Shown here: in pieces, positions 29,993-40,900 of the stretch
How positions within the stretch are numbered: the first letter of the stretch is position 1
Layout: the number at the start of each line of letters is the position of its first letter
Assembly (NCBI GenBank): GCA_029237825.1
Contig: JAQZBQ010000016.1
Span: 1 to 64,000 of the forward strand
Direction of reading: 5' to 3'
Source of the DNA: Bacteroidota bacterium
Lineage (GTDB): Bacteria; Bacteroidota; Bacteroidia; B-17B0; Aurantibacillaceae
DNA: 64,000 bases
The notes under the pieces: generated by a model
Database searches by the model: none
Told to the model about the DNA's origin: nothing
What the model saw: only the letters and a program-made list of their open reading frames with translations
Program-made: the position numbers and the translations under genes

Positions 29993-30934
29993 ATGCGCAT
30001 TATATTTATGGGAACACCCGAATTTGCAGTAGCAAGTTTAGATATTTTAATTCAAAACAAGTATGATGTGGTTGCCGTGGTTACCGTTCCCGATAAGCCA
30101 GCAGGACGTGGCCAGGTAATCCAGCAATCGGCTGTAAAGAAATACGCCGTTGAAAAAGGTTTGAAGGTTTTGCAGCCGGAAAAATTGAAAGATGAAAATT
30201 TTTTAAACGAATTAAAGGAACTAAAGGCCGATTTGCAAATTGTAGTGGCGTTTCGCATGCTACCTGAAGTTGTTTGGGATATGCCACCGTTAGGAACTTA
30301 TAATCTCCATGGTTCATTGCTCCCAAAATACAGAGGCGCAGCTCCTATCAATTGGGCAATCATTAATGGTGATACAGAAAGTGGTGTAACCACTTTTAAA
30401 TTGAAGCAGGAAATAGATACCGGAAATGTTCTCTTTCAGGCAAAAACCCCCATAGCACACACAACAACAGCAGGTGAACTTCACGACTGTTTAATGGGAA
30501 TAGGGGCCGACTTAATTTTAAAAACAGTGAGGGCGATTGAGAGCGGAAAATATGAATTAATGCCCCAGGATGATTCTCAAAGTATTCACGCCCCAAAAAT
30601 ATTTAAGGAAACTTGCAGGATACAATGGACACAATCAGCCGAGAAAATTTATAATTTAATTCGCGGCTTATCTCCTTACCCAGCAGCTTTTACCGAATTC
30701 AGGGATAAACATGATGCCTTGATAAGTGTAAAGATTTTTAAAGCTGATTACGAGAAAAAGACTTCCGGTTTTGAACCGGGAACTGCAATCTGTGATGGAA
30801 AGAGTTTTTTGAGAATTGCCTGCGCCGACGGTCTAATAACAATACAGGAATTACAAATGGCCGGAAAGAAGCGCATGAGTGTTGAGGATTTTTTACGTGG
30901 CTTTCATGTAGACGGTAATTTGGTTTTTCGTTAA
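29993..30934 (+). CDS. fmt: Methionyl-tRNA formyltransferase
   Basis: Fmt formylates initiator Met-tRNA using 10-formyltetrahydrofolate. The ATG at 29993 was chosen because MRIIFMGTPEFAV is the canonical N-terminus; an in-frame TTG three codons earlier is unlikely. The catalytic region shows HGSLLPKYRGAAPINWAI with the Asn-His-Asp type loop, followed by the expected GVTTFKLKQEIDTGNVL. The C-terminal OB-like domain is present. At 313 residues the length is typical. A TAACTTTACC -7-like box precedes it. Peptide deformylase is not in the window. Confidence 0.96.
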   Translation: MRIIFMGTPEFAVASLDILIQNKYDVVAVVTVPDKPAGRGQVIQQSAVKKYAVEKGLKVLQPEKLKDENFLNELKELKADLQIVVAFRMLPEVVWDMPPLGTYNLHGSLLPKYRGAAPINWAIINGDTESGVTTFKLKQEIDTGNVLFQAKTPIAHTTTAGELHDCLMGIGADLILKTVRAIESGKYELMPQDDSQSIHAPKIFKETCRIQWTQSAEKIYNLIRGLSPYPAAFTEFRDKHDALISVKIFKADYEKKTSGFEPGTAICDGKSFLRIACADGLITIQELQMAGKKRMSVEDFLRGFHVDGNLVFR

Positions 30935-31111
30935 CGTATAGAAGCTTTATTAGTAGTAAACCCCGTTCATGGGTGGTTGGAAAAGCTTTGTAACAGTCAT
31001 TTTACGATTCAAAATGGCTTAAAAGTCCCGCTATAAAGGCGTTTCGGGGCTCTACTTATTAACAATGAGTCGTTTTATTAACAAAATCACCACTTTTTTT
31101 ACTGAAAACAC

Positions 31112-31141
31112 TTGACAAATAGGGATTACCGTATACATTTG
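31112..31141 (+). promoter_or_regulatory. Strong Bacteroidota-type promoter of the HU gene
   Basis: TTG (within TTGACA, 31112-31117) is followed after exactly 19 bases by TACATTTG (31134-31141). This is the TTG-N19-TAnnTTTG arrangement of the primary sigma factor in Bacteroidota. The leader to the ATG is about 40 bases and A-rich. Confidence 0.85.
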
Positions 31142-31186
31142 TAGTGTAATTAATTTAAAAAGTTTAACCCTTAAAAACAAAACAAA

Positions 31187-31468
31187 ATGAACAAAGCAGA
31201 ATTAATCGAAGCAATTGCAAACAGTTCAAAATTAACTAAAGCTGACGCAGGTCGTGCATTAGATTCTACTATCGAAGCAGTAGGAAAAGCATTGAAAAAA
31301 GGAGACAGAATTTCTTTAGTAGGATTCGGTTCTTTCTCAGTTGCTAAGCGTGCTGCACGTTTAGGTCGTAACCCTCAAACAGGAAAAGAAATTAAAATTG
31401 CTGCTAAGAAAGTAGTTAAATTTAAAGCTGGTACTGAGTTAGCGACTAACGTTAACAAAGGAAAATAA
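31187..31468 (+). CDS. HU-family DNA-binding protein
   Basis: This 93-residue histone-like protein dimerises and bends DNA non-specifically to help organise the nucleoid. Residues 1-45 are the helical dimer base (MNKAELIEAIANSSKLTKADA). GFGSFSVAKRAARLGRNPQTG forms the beta-arm with its Arg-Asn-Pro tip, followed by a lysine-rich strand. The length and motifs are complete. The gene has an excellent promoter and a strong terminator and stands alone, consistent with high expression. Its codon use looks optimised (many CGT, GGT, GCT), unlike the neighbours. Confidence 0.95.
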   Translation: MNKAELIEAIANSSKLTKADAGRALDSTIEAVGKALKKGDRISLVGFGSFSVAKRAARLGRNPQTGKEIKIAAKKVVKFKAGTELATNVNKGK

Positions 31469-31486
31469 TTAGGAAACTAATTACTT

Positions 31487-31525
31487 AAAAAACCCCCGGG
31501 CAAAAGCTCAGGGGTTTTTTGTTTT
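31487..31525 (+). terminator. Rho-independent terminator of the HU gene
   Basis: AAAAAACCCC pairs with GGGGTTTTTT around a partly paired GGGC-AAAA-GCTC centre and ends in a T-run. It lies 18 bases past the stop codon. Confidence 0.85.
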
Positions 31526-31626
31526 CTGTAATGTTTCGTGAAACTACGCGATTCCATACATAGCAACTGATTTAACAAAATGTCTTGAATTTGAATACAC
31601 ATAATTAAACCGTATTTTTATATTTC

Positions 31627-32553
31627 GTGATCAACAGGGAACTTATAGAACCGTTTTCTAAACTTGAGTTACTTGCCAAGCAGGTAGTTGAAGGTTTTAT
31701 TACAGGATTGCACAAAAGTCCTTTTCATGGTTTCTCAGTGGAATTTGCCGAGCACAGAATTTACAATAAAGGCGAGAGTACCAAACATATTGATTGGAAA
31801 TTGTTTGGCAAGACTGATAAACTTTATATTAAACGTTATGAAGAAGAAACAAACCTCCGTTGTCAAATCATAATTGATACATCCAATTCGATGCTTTTTC
31901 CCTTGAACCAAAAGGACGAGAACAGCCTGAATAAATTAAGTTTTTCGGTTTATGCAGCGGCTGCATTGATTCAACTTCTAAAAAATCAGCGCGACGCAGT
32001 AGGGATCACTTTCTTTGATAAGGAAATCCATAAACACTTTCCGGCAAAAAGTAATCCATCACAACAAAAAATAATGTACCATGAACTCGAACTTTTATTG
32101 AATAAACACGTTCTTGAAGATACGAGTTCAACCCAATCGGCAAGAGCATTGGACCAGGTGTCGGAAATTGTACACAGACGATCTCTCATCGTCATATTCA
32201 GCGATATGTTTGAAGAAAATTCTGATCTTGAAGCAGTATTCGCCGCTCTTCAACATCTGAAATATAAGAAGCACGAAGTTGTTCTGTTTCATGTAACGGA
32301 TAAAAAGCAAGAGCTTGATTTTGAATTTGAAAATAGGCCGTATCACTTTATTGATATTGAAACACGGGAGGAAATCAAGTTAAATCCCAATCAGGTTAAG
32401 GAATTTTATAAGAAGAAAATTACCGAATATACGGAAGCAATTAAATTAAAATGTGGTCAGTATAAAATTGATTTTGTGGAAGCAGATATCAACCAGGGAT
32501 TCGATCTTATCCTTCAAACGTATCTAGTGAAGCGCGGTTCGATGCTCAAATAA
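31627..32553 (+). CDS. DUF58 family protein with a vWA-like fold
   Basis: This 308-residue soluble protein has the DUF58 signature: a conserved FHGFSVEFAEHRIYNKGESTKHIDWKLFGKTDKLYIKRYEEE block (residues 37-78). Then comes IIDTSNSMLFPL, a metal-binding D-x-S-x-S site of the vWA fold. The start must be the GTG at 31627, because an in-frame stop lies 21 bases upstream and no ATG is usable. In many Bacteroidota these genes sit beside a MoxR ATPase and Bat proteins; here it stands alone. A role in complex assembly or stress is inference. Confidence 0.86.
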   Translation: MINRELIEPFSKLELLAKQVVEGFITGLHKSPFHGFSVEFAEHRIYNKGESTKHIDWKLFGKTDKLYIKRYEEETNLRCQIIIDTSNSMLFPLNQKDENSLNKLSFSVYAAAALIQLLKNQRDAVGITFFDKEIHKHFPAKSNPSQQKIMYHELELLLNKHVLEDTSSTQSARALDQVSEIVHRRSLIVIFSDMFEENSDLEAVFAALQHLKYKKHEVVLFHVTDKKQELDFEFENRPYHFIDIETREEIKLNPNQVKEFYKKKITEYTEAIKLKCGQYKIDFVEADINQGFDLILQTYLVKRGSMLK

Positions 32554-32565
32554 GGTCAAAGCTTT

Positions 32566-33768
32566 TTATTTTTCTAAGGTGAAAACAAACTTGGCGCCCC
32601 CTTTGTGTTCAGAGTCTATGTAAATTGTTCCACCAAGCGATTCAATGGTTTTTTTTACAATGGCTAGCCCGATCCCATTCCCGCTTCTTCCATACTTGTC
32701 AACGGTATTGAAGGTTTCAAAGATGTCAAATGCTTTGTCTAATTTTTCATTTGTGAATCCTGGTCCGTTATCTATAAAATGGAATTCATAACGGTCACCC
32801 TGATCTGTAATATGTAAATCAATTTTCACAATGTCTTTATCGCTGTATTTAATTGCGTTAGCAATGAGGTTCAGTAAAATCTGGTCAATAGCTATTTTGT
32901 TCACTGTGATCGTCGAGAGTGACGACAGGACTCGAAAATTAAAATTGTCTTTAAACTTAAAAAGACCGGAGAGTTCATTTCTTAAATTCGTAAGGTCAAC
33001 ATCGGTTTTAGTATGTTTCACTACCTGTGTTGCCTTACTGTAATTGAGCAGTGCATCAATCAGGGTTTTCAATTTATCTGAGGAGCTTTCAATATGGCTG
33101 ATGATTTGTTGAGTTTCATCCGATATTTCTGAACCCATGCTATCCCTTAATATTCCGGTTAAAGCCGAGATATTATTTAATGGTGACTTTAAATCATGGG
33201 CAGCGATGTAGGCAAAACGTTCGAGTTCAAAGTTGTTTTCTTGTACAATTTTCAACGCTTTTTCAAGATCGTTTTTGTTTTTTCGAAGTTCCAAGAGGTT
33301 CATCACCTGTGAGGCCAGTGCCTTTAATGAGGTAATTTGGCGTTCGTTTAAATTGCGCGGTTTGTGATCAATTACGCACAAGGTACCAAGGGGTAATCCT
33401 TCATGATTGATTAAAGGAACGCCAGCATAAAAAATGACATGGGGTGAATGAGTAACTAATGGGTTATCGTGAAACCTCTCGTCTTCTCTTGAATCATTAA
33501 CAATAAATATTTTTTCTGAACTGCTTATTGTATGTGAGCAAAATGCATATTCAATAGGTGTTTCGGTTATATTAACTCCATGGTGGGATTTAAACCATTG
33601 CCTGTTTTCGTCAACAAGAGTAACCAAGGAAATCGGCGTTCCGCAAATTTCAGCTGCTATCGTTGTTAAGTCGTCGTAGTCTTTTTCGGGCAATGAATCG
33701 AGAATCGAATACGACTCAAGGCTTTTCAGCCGTTCTTTCTCCCTTTCGTGTTTGTCAGGTACAACCAT
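32566..33768 (-). CDS. GAF-domain sensor histidine kinase
   Basis: This 400-residue soluble kinase has no membrane segment. Residues about 20-160 form a GAF domain (GTPISLVTLVDENRQWFKSH, FCSHTI, FYAGVPLINHEGLPLGTLCVID). A HisKA phospho-acceptor helix contains His191 in AYIAAHDLKSPLNN. The HATPase region has NLIANAIKYSD, FIDNGPGF and GNGIGLAIVKK. No response-regulator gene is adjacent. It is the last gene of a minus-strand run and lies 39 bases beyond the M48 protease. The signal sensed by the GAF domain is unknown. Confidence 0.92.
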   Translation of the reverse strand: MVVPDKHEREKERLKSLESYSILDSLPEKDYDDLTTIAAEICGTPISLVTLVDENRQWFKSHHGVNITETPIEYAFCSHTISSSEKIFIVNDSREDERFHDNPLVTHSPHVIFYAGVPLINHEGLPLGTLCVIDHKPRNLNERQITSLKALASQVMNLLELRKNKNDLEKALKIVQENNFELERFAYIAAHDLKSPLNNISALTGILRDSMGSEISDETQQIISHIESSSDKLKTLIDALLNYSKATQVVKHTKTDVDLTNLRNELSGLFKFKDNFNFRVLSSLSTITVNKIAIDQILLNLIANAIKYSDKDIVKIDLHITDQGDRYEFHFIDNGPGFTNEKLDKAFDIFETFNTVDKYGRSGNGIGLAIVKKTIESLGGTIYIDSEHKGGAKFVFTLEK

Positions 33769-33807
33769 TTACTTATTCTGGTTAAAACAAATTAGAATAA
33801 GATGAGT

Positions 33808-34614
33808 TTATCTTGCTGTCGGAGTATAATACTTCTTTGCTTCCGGCATAAATTCTTTCAGTGTTTTCATCCGTGTTTCGTCACTTGGATGGGTACTTAA
33901 AAATTCAGGAGGTGCCTGTCCGCTTCCGGCCTGCGCCATCCTTTGCCAAAATGCAATTGCGGCTTCAGGGTTATATCCGGCCATGGCAGCGAATACCAGT
34001 CCCATTTTATCAGCCTCAGTCTCATGAGTACGGCTGTATTTTAAAACTCCCAAGGTTGTACTCATCCCGTAGGCCTGTTGAAATAAAGCCTGTGTAAGTG
34101 CCGGTTTTTGCTGTAGGGCAACAGATAATGCGGCCGCACCGAACTGTACAATCAAACCCTGTGTCATTCGTTCATTTCCATGCCTTGCAATTGCGTGCGC
34201 AATTTCATGGCCCATTACAATTGCCAGGCTTGGTTCATCCTGAGTTACCGGTAATAAACCGGTATACACTACTACTTTACCGCCCGGCATACACCAGGCA
34301 TTCACTGGTGCCTCATCTACAACATTGAACGTCCACTGAAAACCTTCCAATTGATCACTCAGGCCTTTATCCTTATAATATTTTTCAACCGATTTCTGAA
34401 TTTTAGTTCCTACGGTTCTCACGAGTATGGTTCGCTGGTCGGTTGCGGGCAATGGTTTGTGTTCAGCTAAGAATTTGTCGTATTCTGTCAAACTCATTCC
34501 TATCAGGTCGGTTTCAGGCATTAAATTAGCTGACCGACGGCCGGTTATGGCGTTTTTGTGGCAAGCCGTTACCAGGGTTGCAACGGTAAACATAGAAAGC
34601 AGTACTTTTTTCAT
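33808..34614 (-). CDS. M48-family metalloprotease lipoprotein
   Basis: This 268-residue protein has a lipoprotein signal, MKKVLLSMFTVATLVTAC, with Cys18 as the lipidation site. The zinc protease motif HEIAH (His136, Glu137, His140) is followed by the third ligand Glu200 in HETEADKMGL, the M48 arrangement seen in BepA/YfgC-like periplasmic proteases. No TPR tail follows, unlike BepA. It is probably attached to the outer or inner membrane facing the periplasm, where such proteins clear misassembled outer-membrane proteins. It lies 9 bases downstream of clpS. Confidence 0.92.
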   Translation of the reverse strand: MKKVLLSMFTVATLVTACHKNAITGRRSANLMPETDLIGMSLTEYDKFLAEHKPLPATDQRTILVRTVGTKIQKSVEKYYKDKGLSDQLEGFQWTFNVVDEAPVNAWCMPGGKVVVYTGLLPVTQDEPSLAIVMGHEIAHAIARHGNERMTQGLIVQFGAAALSVALQQKPALTQALFQQAYGMSTTLGVLKYSRTHETEADKMGLVFAAMAGYNPEAAIAFWQRMAQAGSGQAPPEFLSTHPSDETRMKTLKEFMPEAKKYYTPTAR

Positions 34615-34623
34615 AGAAAAAAA

Positions 34624-34911
34624 TTAATTTAGTTCAACACTTAATCCTTTTTCCAACAGTGTTTCACAGATAGGCTTCAGTTTTTCAAACGCTCCTGATT
34701 TCACTGCGCATTTTCCACTAAAATGGACGATAAAAGCGCATTGCTCTGCCTGTATTGCATCGTGTCCGCAATATTTCACCAGGCAATCAATTACCCATTC
34801 AAATGTATTTATATCATCGTTATATAAAACAATTGTATTAATCTCATCTTCTTTTGTGATAATATCAAGTTCTAATAACTCGTCCGTATCTGAGAAATGA
34901 TTTATGATCAT
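34624..34911 (-). CDS. clpS: ClpS-type adaptor for the Clp protease
   Basis: ClpS delivers N-degron substrates to a Clp ATPase-peptidase complex. The 95 residues have a flexible acidic N-terminus. The core then shows VLYNDDINTFEWVIDCLVKY and the later VHFSGKCAVKSG, which correspond to the NDD-T-phi-phi and V(H)xxG(K) positions that form the N-end pocket. It lies between the giant TPR/SPOR gene (19 bases away) and the M48 protease gene (9 bases away). clpA is not adjacent. The fit to the family is good but the sequence is divergent. Confidence 0.85.
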   Translation of the reverse strand: MIINHFSDTDELLELDIITKEDEINTIVLYNDDINTFEWVIDCLVKYCGHDAIQAEQCAFIVHFSGKCAVKSGAFEKLKPICETLLEKGLSVELN

Positions 34912-34930
34912 GCTGCAAAACTAAGTAATT

Positions 34931-37900
34931 TTATCGGTTAAGGTATTGCATCGATTCTGCTCCGTACAATTTTTTTCCGTCTTTATAAACTGTTATAAAT
35001 GCATCGTTAATTCCCAGGGAAACCGCTTCATCCTTTAATTTTTTTGCAAATTCAAAGGCATTAAAATTTCCTATGGTGTAAATATATAAGCCGTTTATGA
35101 CAACATTCTGTACTGGCCAGGTTTTTATATTTAAGAATTTTGAGGCTACTTCGTTTGGTACCTGATTCTTATAGGCCCCGATTTGCACTTTAAATGAAAT
35201 TCCTGTATCATCCGTTTTCACACCATTTTCAGGGGTTGGCGTTGGACCAGAAACGACACCGTTTGAGAACGCATTTGCAGTATTTGTATTATTTACAGGT
35301 GCCTGAACATTTGGGTTTGTAATTGTATTTGTACGTGCAGAGTTGTGGTCATTCGAGGTTACCGCAGATCCTGGAAAAATAATTGGATTTTCTTTTTCCA
35401 TTTGCAAATTATTATTTTCCGCTTGTAGTTTCTGAGCATCAGCGAAAGAAATTCGTTTCGCATTATAATATGCCGAAACAAAAGCATCTTTTACGCCAAG
35501 GTCAACAACCTTCCGCTTATCCTCAATTAATTTTCCGGTTTGGTTATAAATTCCAGCAGTGTAACGGTAAAGTCCGCTTGGTAATTTTTCCGTATAAATT
35601 GGTTTTAAATTGTTCAGCTGGGTTTTTGTGATTTGTTTAGAATAAACGCCAATCTGAACCGTGTACAACAAACCATTCAGCTTTTCTAGCTCACTGGTTA
35701 TTTCAACCGGTTGAGAATCGGTAGTGGTTGCGATAGCATTGTTTGTTGGGGCTGGAAATGGATTTCTTGGAACATTTGAGTTCGCTGTTAAACCAGCGCT
35801 TGTGTTTGTAAGTGGATCGATGATTTGTCCAGAATTTTTAGCTTGCTCCAGAGCCTCATTCAAATTGATTCGTTTTCCGTTCAAATAGGCAACTACAAAA
35901 GCATCCAAATATCCAAGATTCCTCAGGTCATTCTTTACCGCATTAGCACCAGAGTACTCGTCAAAATTTCCTGCCATGTAACGGATATATCCATTTGGTG
36001 TGGTTTGTGCAATTACCGGACTTAAACCTTTGAAGGTAGTATTTGGCAAGGGTGCTTTAAATGCGCCAATTTGTACTTTAAAAACAAGACCGTCGGGGAT
36101 TTTTTCGTCTATAGGGATAGGTTTTTCAGCAGAATAGGCGTTCGCGTTTTTCACTTCCAGTCCCTTCACTTTTATTTTAACGATATTAGCTGCTGTACTG
36201 TTATTTACAGGATTGGTAGTTTCGGATGAATTTGTTCGGTTAGCTGTATTATTCGTTGTTGCATTGTTATTGGCATTTGATCCCTGATTTGTACCTGACC
36301 TGTTTGTTTCATTTCCTGCAATAGTGGAACTATTTTGCGCCGAATTCGGATTCGAAATTTTGTTCAACGTATTGATTGCTTCGTGACCGGATTTATTGGC
36401 ATCAATTAATAGGTTTTTCTTTTTAAACGGATCGGATGTTTGGTTAGCTTCCGCTACAAGATTTTGCTGTTTTTTATAAGCCGCCTGTGCATTTGTTTTC
36501 TGTACAGATTGGTTGGAGTTTAATGCTGATGGTAGATTTAGAAGAAGCGTCTTAAATTCTTTTTCATTGGCTTGTGCTAAAAGTGATAAACCTTCAATAT
36601 GATTTTGGTTGGTTGTGTTTAGCTTATTTTTTGTTTCACTTAACTTCTGAAGAGCCTCAGGGTTACTCTCATTAATTTCAGCTTTCCTTGGAATATAATT
36701 CGGGAAATGTTTTTTATAGATTTCCAGTATTGCTTGTTGTTTTGCAATGGCTTCATTTTCTTTTTCCTCAGCATTATTAAAACCGCCAAGTTTAGCTGCA
36801 TCATTCGGGTAACCATTTGCTTCTGTTCTTAAATTGTTAGCTTGTTTCAATAGAAGCGTAGCTTCATTAAGTTGCATGTCTACCGTACCGAGATCGCCTA
36901 TATTTTTACCTTTTGCTAAAACGGCTAGTTCTTCAAGACTACTTTTATTGGCTTCAAATACTGCCTTGTTCAACTGCAGTTGTTTGTTTGCAGCTTCTAA
37001 CTTTTTTTCAATAGCAGCAGCTTCCATTCTCTTAGCATTAGCAATATCGCTTTCTTTTTCTGCCGTGGATTTTGATATAGCTGATTTTCGCAAGGCCGAA
37101 GCATCTTCATTCAACTTGTCTGCTTCAGATACTAAGGCGGAAATTGTTTGTTGATTCAACGGTGCTTTTTCGGACTGATCAGATAAAGTATTAATATTGT
37201 CAAGCTCAGAACTAATCTTTCGATCTTCCTCTAACGCCGAATTGATTTTTATTACAGCGTCGTTTTTCAATGTAATTGCCTCGTTATTTGAATACGCATC
37301 GAAAGCTGTTAGGCTCGATTCAGCACTGTTATTTAAGGTTGATTTTATTTTTGATACTTCATCACCAATCCCTTTAGCGTTAATGGTTGCTAAGTTGGTA
37401 AGTTCCGTTGCGGAGTTAGTGTTTTCTTTTCCAGCATTCGCAGAATTATTTGCCGTTATTTGAGTGTTTGGATTCTCTGCGTTGTTGTTATTATTTTCCG
37501 TTGGATTGGCTGTGACGTTTGTGGTTGTCGCATTACCATTATCGGAATTGGTAGTAACCTGGTTGTTTGATGACTGATCGGCAGATGTCTGATTTCCGGC
37601 ATCCTTATTCGAATTTGTATTTTCGTTTGTCGTACGATTTGTCGCACTTGTCTCATTCCCGTTATTTTTGCTCCCGTTATCGGTCACACCATTTATATTA
37701 CTGGTCTTAGATTCCTGATTTGATGCAACTGCCGTTGTAGATTTCAATAGTTCCGTTGCCTGGTCAAACGATTTTAGGGCTGCAATTTCTTTTTCATTTG
37801 CCTTTAATAACAGATTCGCTTTTTCGGTTGGTGTTTTTGCTAAAACCGATTGACCAATCAGTGTTTTGGCTTCTGAATTGAGTTGATCTGCTGAAGCTTT

Positions 37901-40900
37901 TAAATTTTGAGCCTCTTTGTTTTCCGGAGACTTAAATAAAGGGTTCTGTATCAATTGATTGTTTTGATTCGCCAGTTGTGCCTGATTTACTTTACTTAAT
38001 TCTAAATAGGCGTCGATTTGTGATTGAGATGTTTTTGTAATTTGATTATTGATAGCATTGATTATTTCTGTTGAATTTGGAGCTGCATCCACAGCTTTCA
38101 TTTTGTAAGTTGGGTTTACTTTTAATAATATATTCAGTGCTTTCTGTTGTTTTGCGAGGACTTCATTTTCTTTTTCTTCCGCGTTTTCTAAGCCACCCAA
38201 TTTAGCTGCGCCAGCTGGATAATTCTCAGCCTCGGTTCTTAATTTCTGAGCCTGTTTAAAGTTTAATGCAGCTTCGTCTATGAGTAAGTTTGCCTGCGAA
38301 ATATCATTGCCGGTTTTGTCGCCTGTTAATTTTTTTAATTCAGTAAGGTTTAACGCATTGTTTTCAAAATTCGATTTATTTTTAGTAAGCGTTAGGTTTG
38401 CAGCTTCAAGCTTTTTATCGGTAGCGAGTTTTTCATTCTCGGTTGCAAGTTTAACGAGGTCATCTTTTTCTGAACCGGTTTTACCTGCGGATTCTTTCCT
38501 TTGTTCAAGCGCCTTCGCATTCAGGTTTTCTGCCTCTGTTAAAATACTTTCGGGCGATTGAACCGTAGCTTGGGAGAACATGTTTTCTGCTGAAGTAATT
38601 AATTTAGAAAGTTCATTCTCATTATTTTTTGCTGTCTCAAATTTTTGTGATAGTGTTCCTTTACTTATTGTGATGTTTTTTTCATTGTTACTGTTATAAG
38701 CGAAAATTTCTTTTGCAGCATTTGAGTTCTCACTTAAAGCGCTTTTTACTGTTTTGATTTCATTAAGGATGGCTTTTTTGTCGCTATTAGAATTAATGCT
38801 GATTGGTTTAATAGGTGCATTATCGGCCGCCAAACTATTCGTATTATTAATGGTTTCACTGGCATTTTCGTTTCCGGATGAAGTATTATTAGCGTTTGAA
38901 TTCGGATTGGAACTGTTGGTGTTACCTGATTCAGTTTGGCTGTTGCGTGCAACCGATTCTGTTTCGTTTAGTGCCGCGGTATTGGATGCAAGCAGCTTGT
39001 TATTTTCTGTTACCAGGGCCTGAATCTTGGAAACTTCCTTATTAAAACTTTCCTTAATTTGTTGATCGGTTGTTTGGGAGGCCTGGTTTTCAATAGAAGA
39101 AATTAAATTGGTTAACTCGTTATTATACGAATTCAATGCCTCATTTTGGGCACTTAAGGATGCGTTATCGGTTTTATTAGAGTTTGTATTTATTTGACTG
39201 GCGTACTTATTTTTAATTTCATTAAAGGTTTCCGAAACTTTTGTTATTGCGTCAACATTGTTATTAGATTGGGTATCGCCACTTTTATTTTCTGTACTGT
39301 TTGAATTAATGGCGACGTTTGCCCCGTTTAATTCATTTAAGGTTGAATTATTGGAAGCAATACGTGCATTGTTTTGGTTTTTTTGATTCTCAAGTTGAAT
39401 TACCAGCTGGTTTAATTTTTTCTTCGCATCACTATCAGATGTTTTAGAAATCTGAGCTTTCACTGAGTTCATTTGTTCATCGACTTCGTTATTGTAGGAA
39501 TTCAAAATGTCATTCTCTTTTGTAATACTTTCAGGGTGTGTTTTATTAATGGCTGCGTTATTAAGTTCTGAATCAAATTTATTTTTGAGGTCATTAAATG
39601 CAGTACTCGATTTATCAAATGGGTTAGGTGTGTTTGAAGATTCGGGTTGTTGTTGTGTTCCGTTAGAAACTGGTTCTGTGGTGCTCGTGTTGCTCGTATT
39701 TGTAGTAAGTTCACCAGAAGATTCATTAAGGATTTTTGAAGCGATATTTAGTTCCTGATTTAAACCAGCAACTTCATTTTTAAGATTCTCAATTTTTTGA
39801 TTATTTGTCGCCAGGTCTTTGTTTTTTAATTCAACTTCCGAATTCAGTTCGCGTATTTGAGCGGAAATATTTTCTTTGATTGCTTTATCACTCTCGTTTG
39901 CTAAATCTTTTTCAAGATTTTCGGCTTCCGTTCTAATAGCATTAATTTCATTCTGTATACCTGCGCTTTTCTTTTCAGAATTTGTTAATTCCTGTTGTTT
40001 TAAACTGGCTTCAGCTTTTAAAGAATTGAGCAATTCATTTGACTGATTTTTTTCTTGTGAAATTGCATCAAGTTCTTTTTGGATCTCCGCTAGTTTTGCA
40101 AGGGACTCTTTATTGTTTTTGTTCTTAATAACAGCCTCCAATTGCTTGATGTATTGATTGGTAAGTTCGGCTTCTTTTTGTTGAATAGAAGCGTCTACTT
40201 CCAGCTTTTTAGCAAGGTTTGTGGCAGTGTTTGCAACGTTAGTAGCAATTTTAGCTTCTTCTTTTAACTGATTAGCCTTCGTTAGTTCTTCATTCTTTTT
40301 AACTACATCCGAGATCAGATTTGCATTCGCGAGAGCTTCATCCGCTGCTTTTTGTTTTTCCACGGATTCCGCAGTCATTTGGGTTGCCAGGCCAAACGCG
40401 TCCTGTGCTTCTTGTTTAAGTTTTGCCGCTTCATTACTGGCTTCCTGCGCGTCTGATTTTGCGATGTCTAATAATTGTTCGTTTGTTACGTTTTTGGTAG
40501 TGTTGTCCTCGCTTTGAACAGTTGGATTCGTTGTGCTGACAGAATTTAATGGTTGTTTTTCGCTAGTGGCGTTTTGATTTTTCTGGCCGTCTTTTAGTAA
40601 ACTATTATTATAAGGTTCTGTTTCGTTCACCTCAAGCTTCGCCTTTTTTTCGATGAAATCAATCATCATGGAGTAATTTTCATCAGTAACTTCACCGTCG
40701 AAATAATTGATAATTTTCAGGATTTTATTATCGTAAGAAATAAGTTGCTTATAGGGTTTCAAGGTATAAGCAACAGGAATCTGAACCGCGTCTGATTGTG
40801 TCGCGATACCCGGTGTTTCCACTGTGAAAAGAAATTTACCGCCATTAGGCAGTTCCAAATTATAATCTCCATTATCCAGCGCGAGGAAAACGCCAACGAT

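Noticed and set aside
30935-31110. Structured RNA upstream of the HU gene
   Set aside because: Only short hairpins (CATTTT/AAAATG) were found; nothing matches a known riboswitch.
36100-39800. CRISPR or tandem DNA repeat array in the repetitive-looking giant gene
   Set aside because: The repetition is at protein level with divergent DNA; there are no constant repeats with unique spacers.
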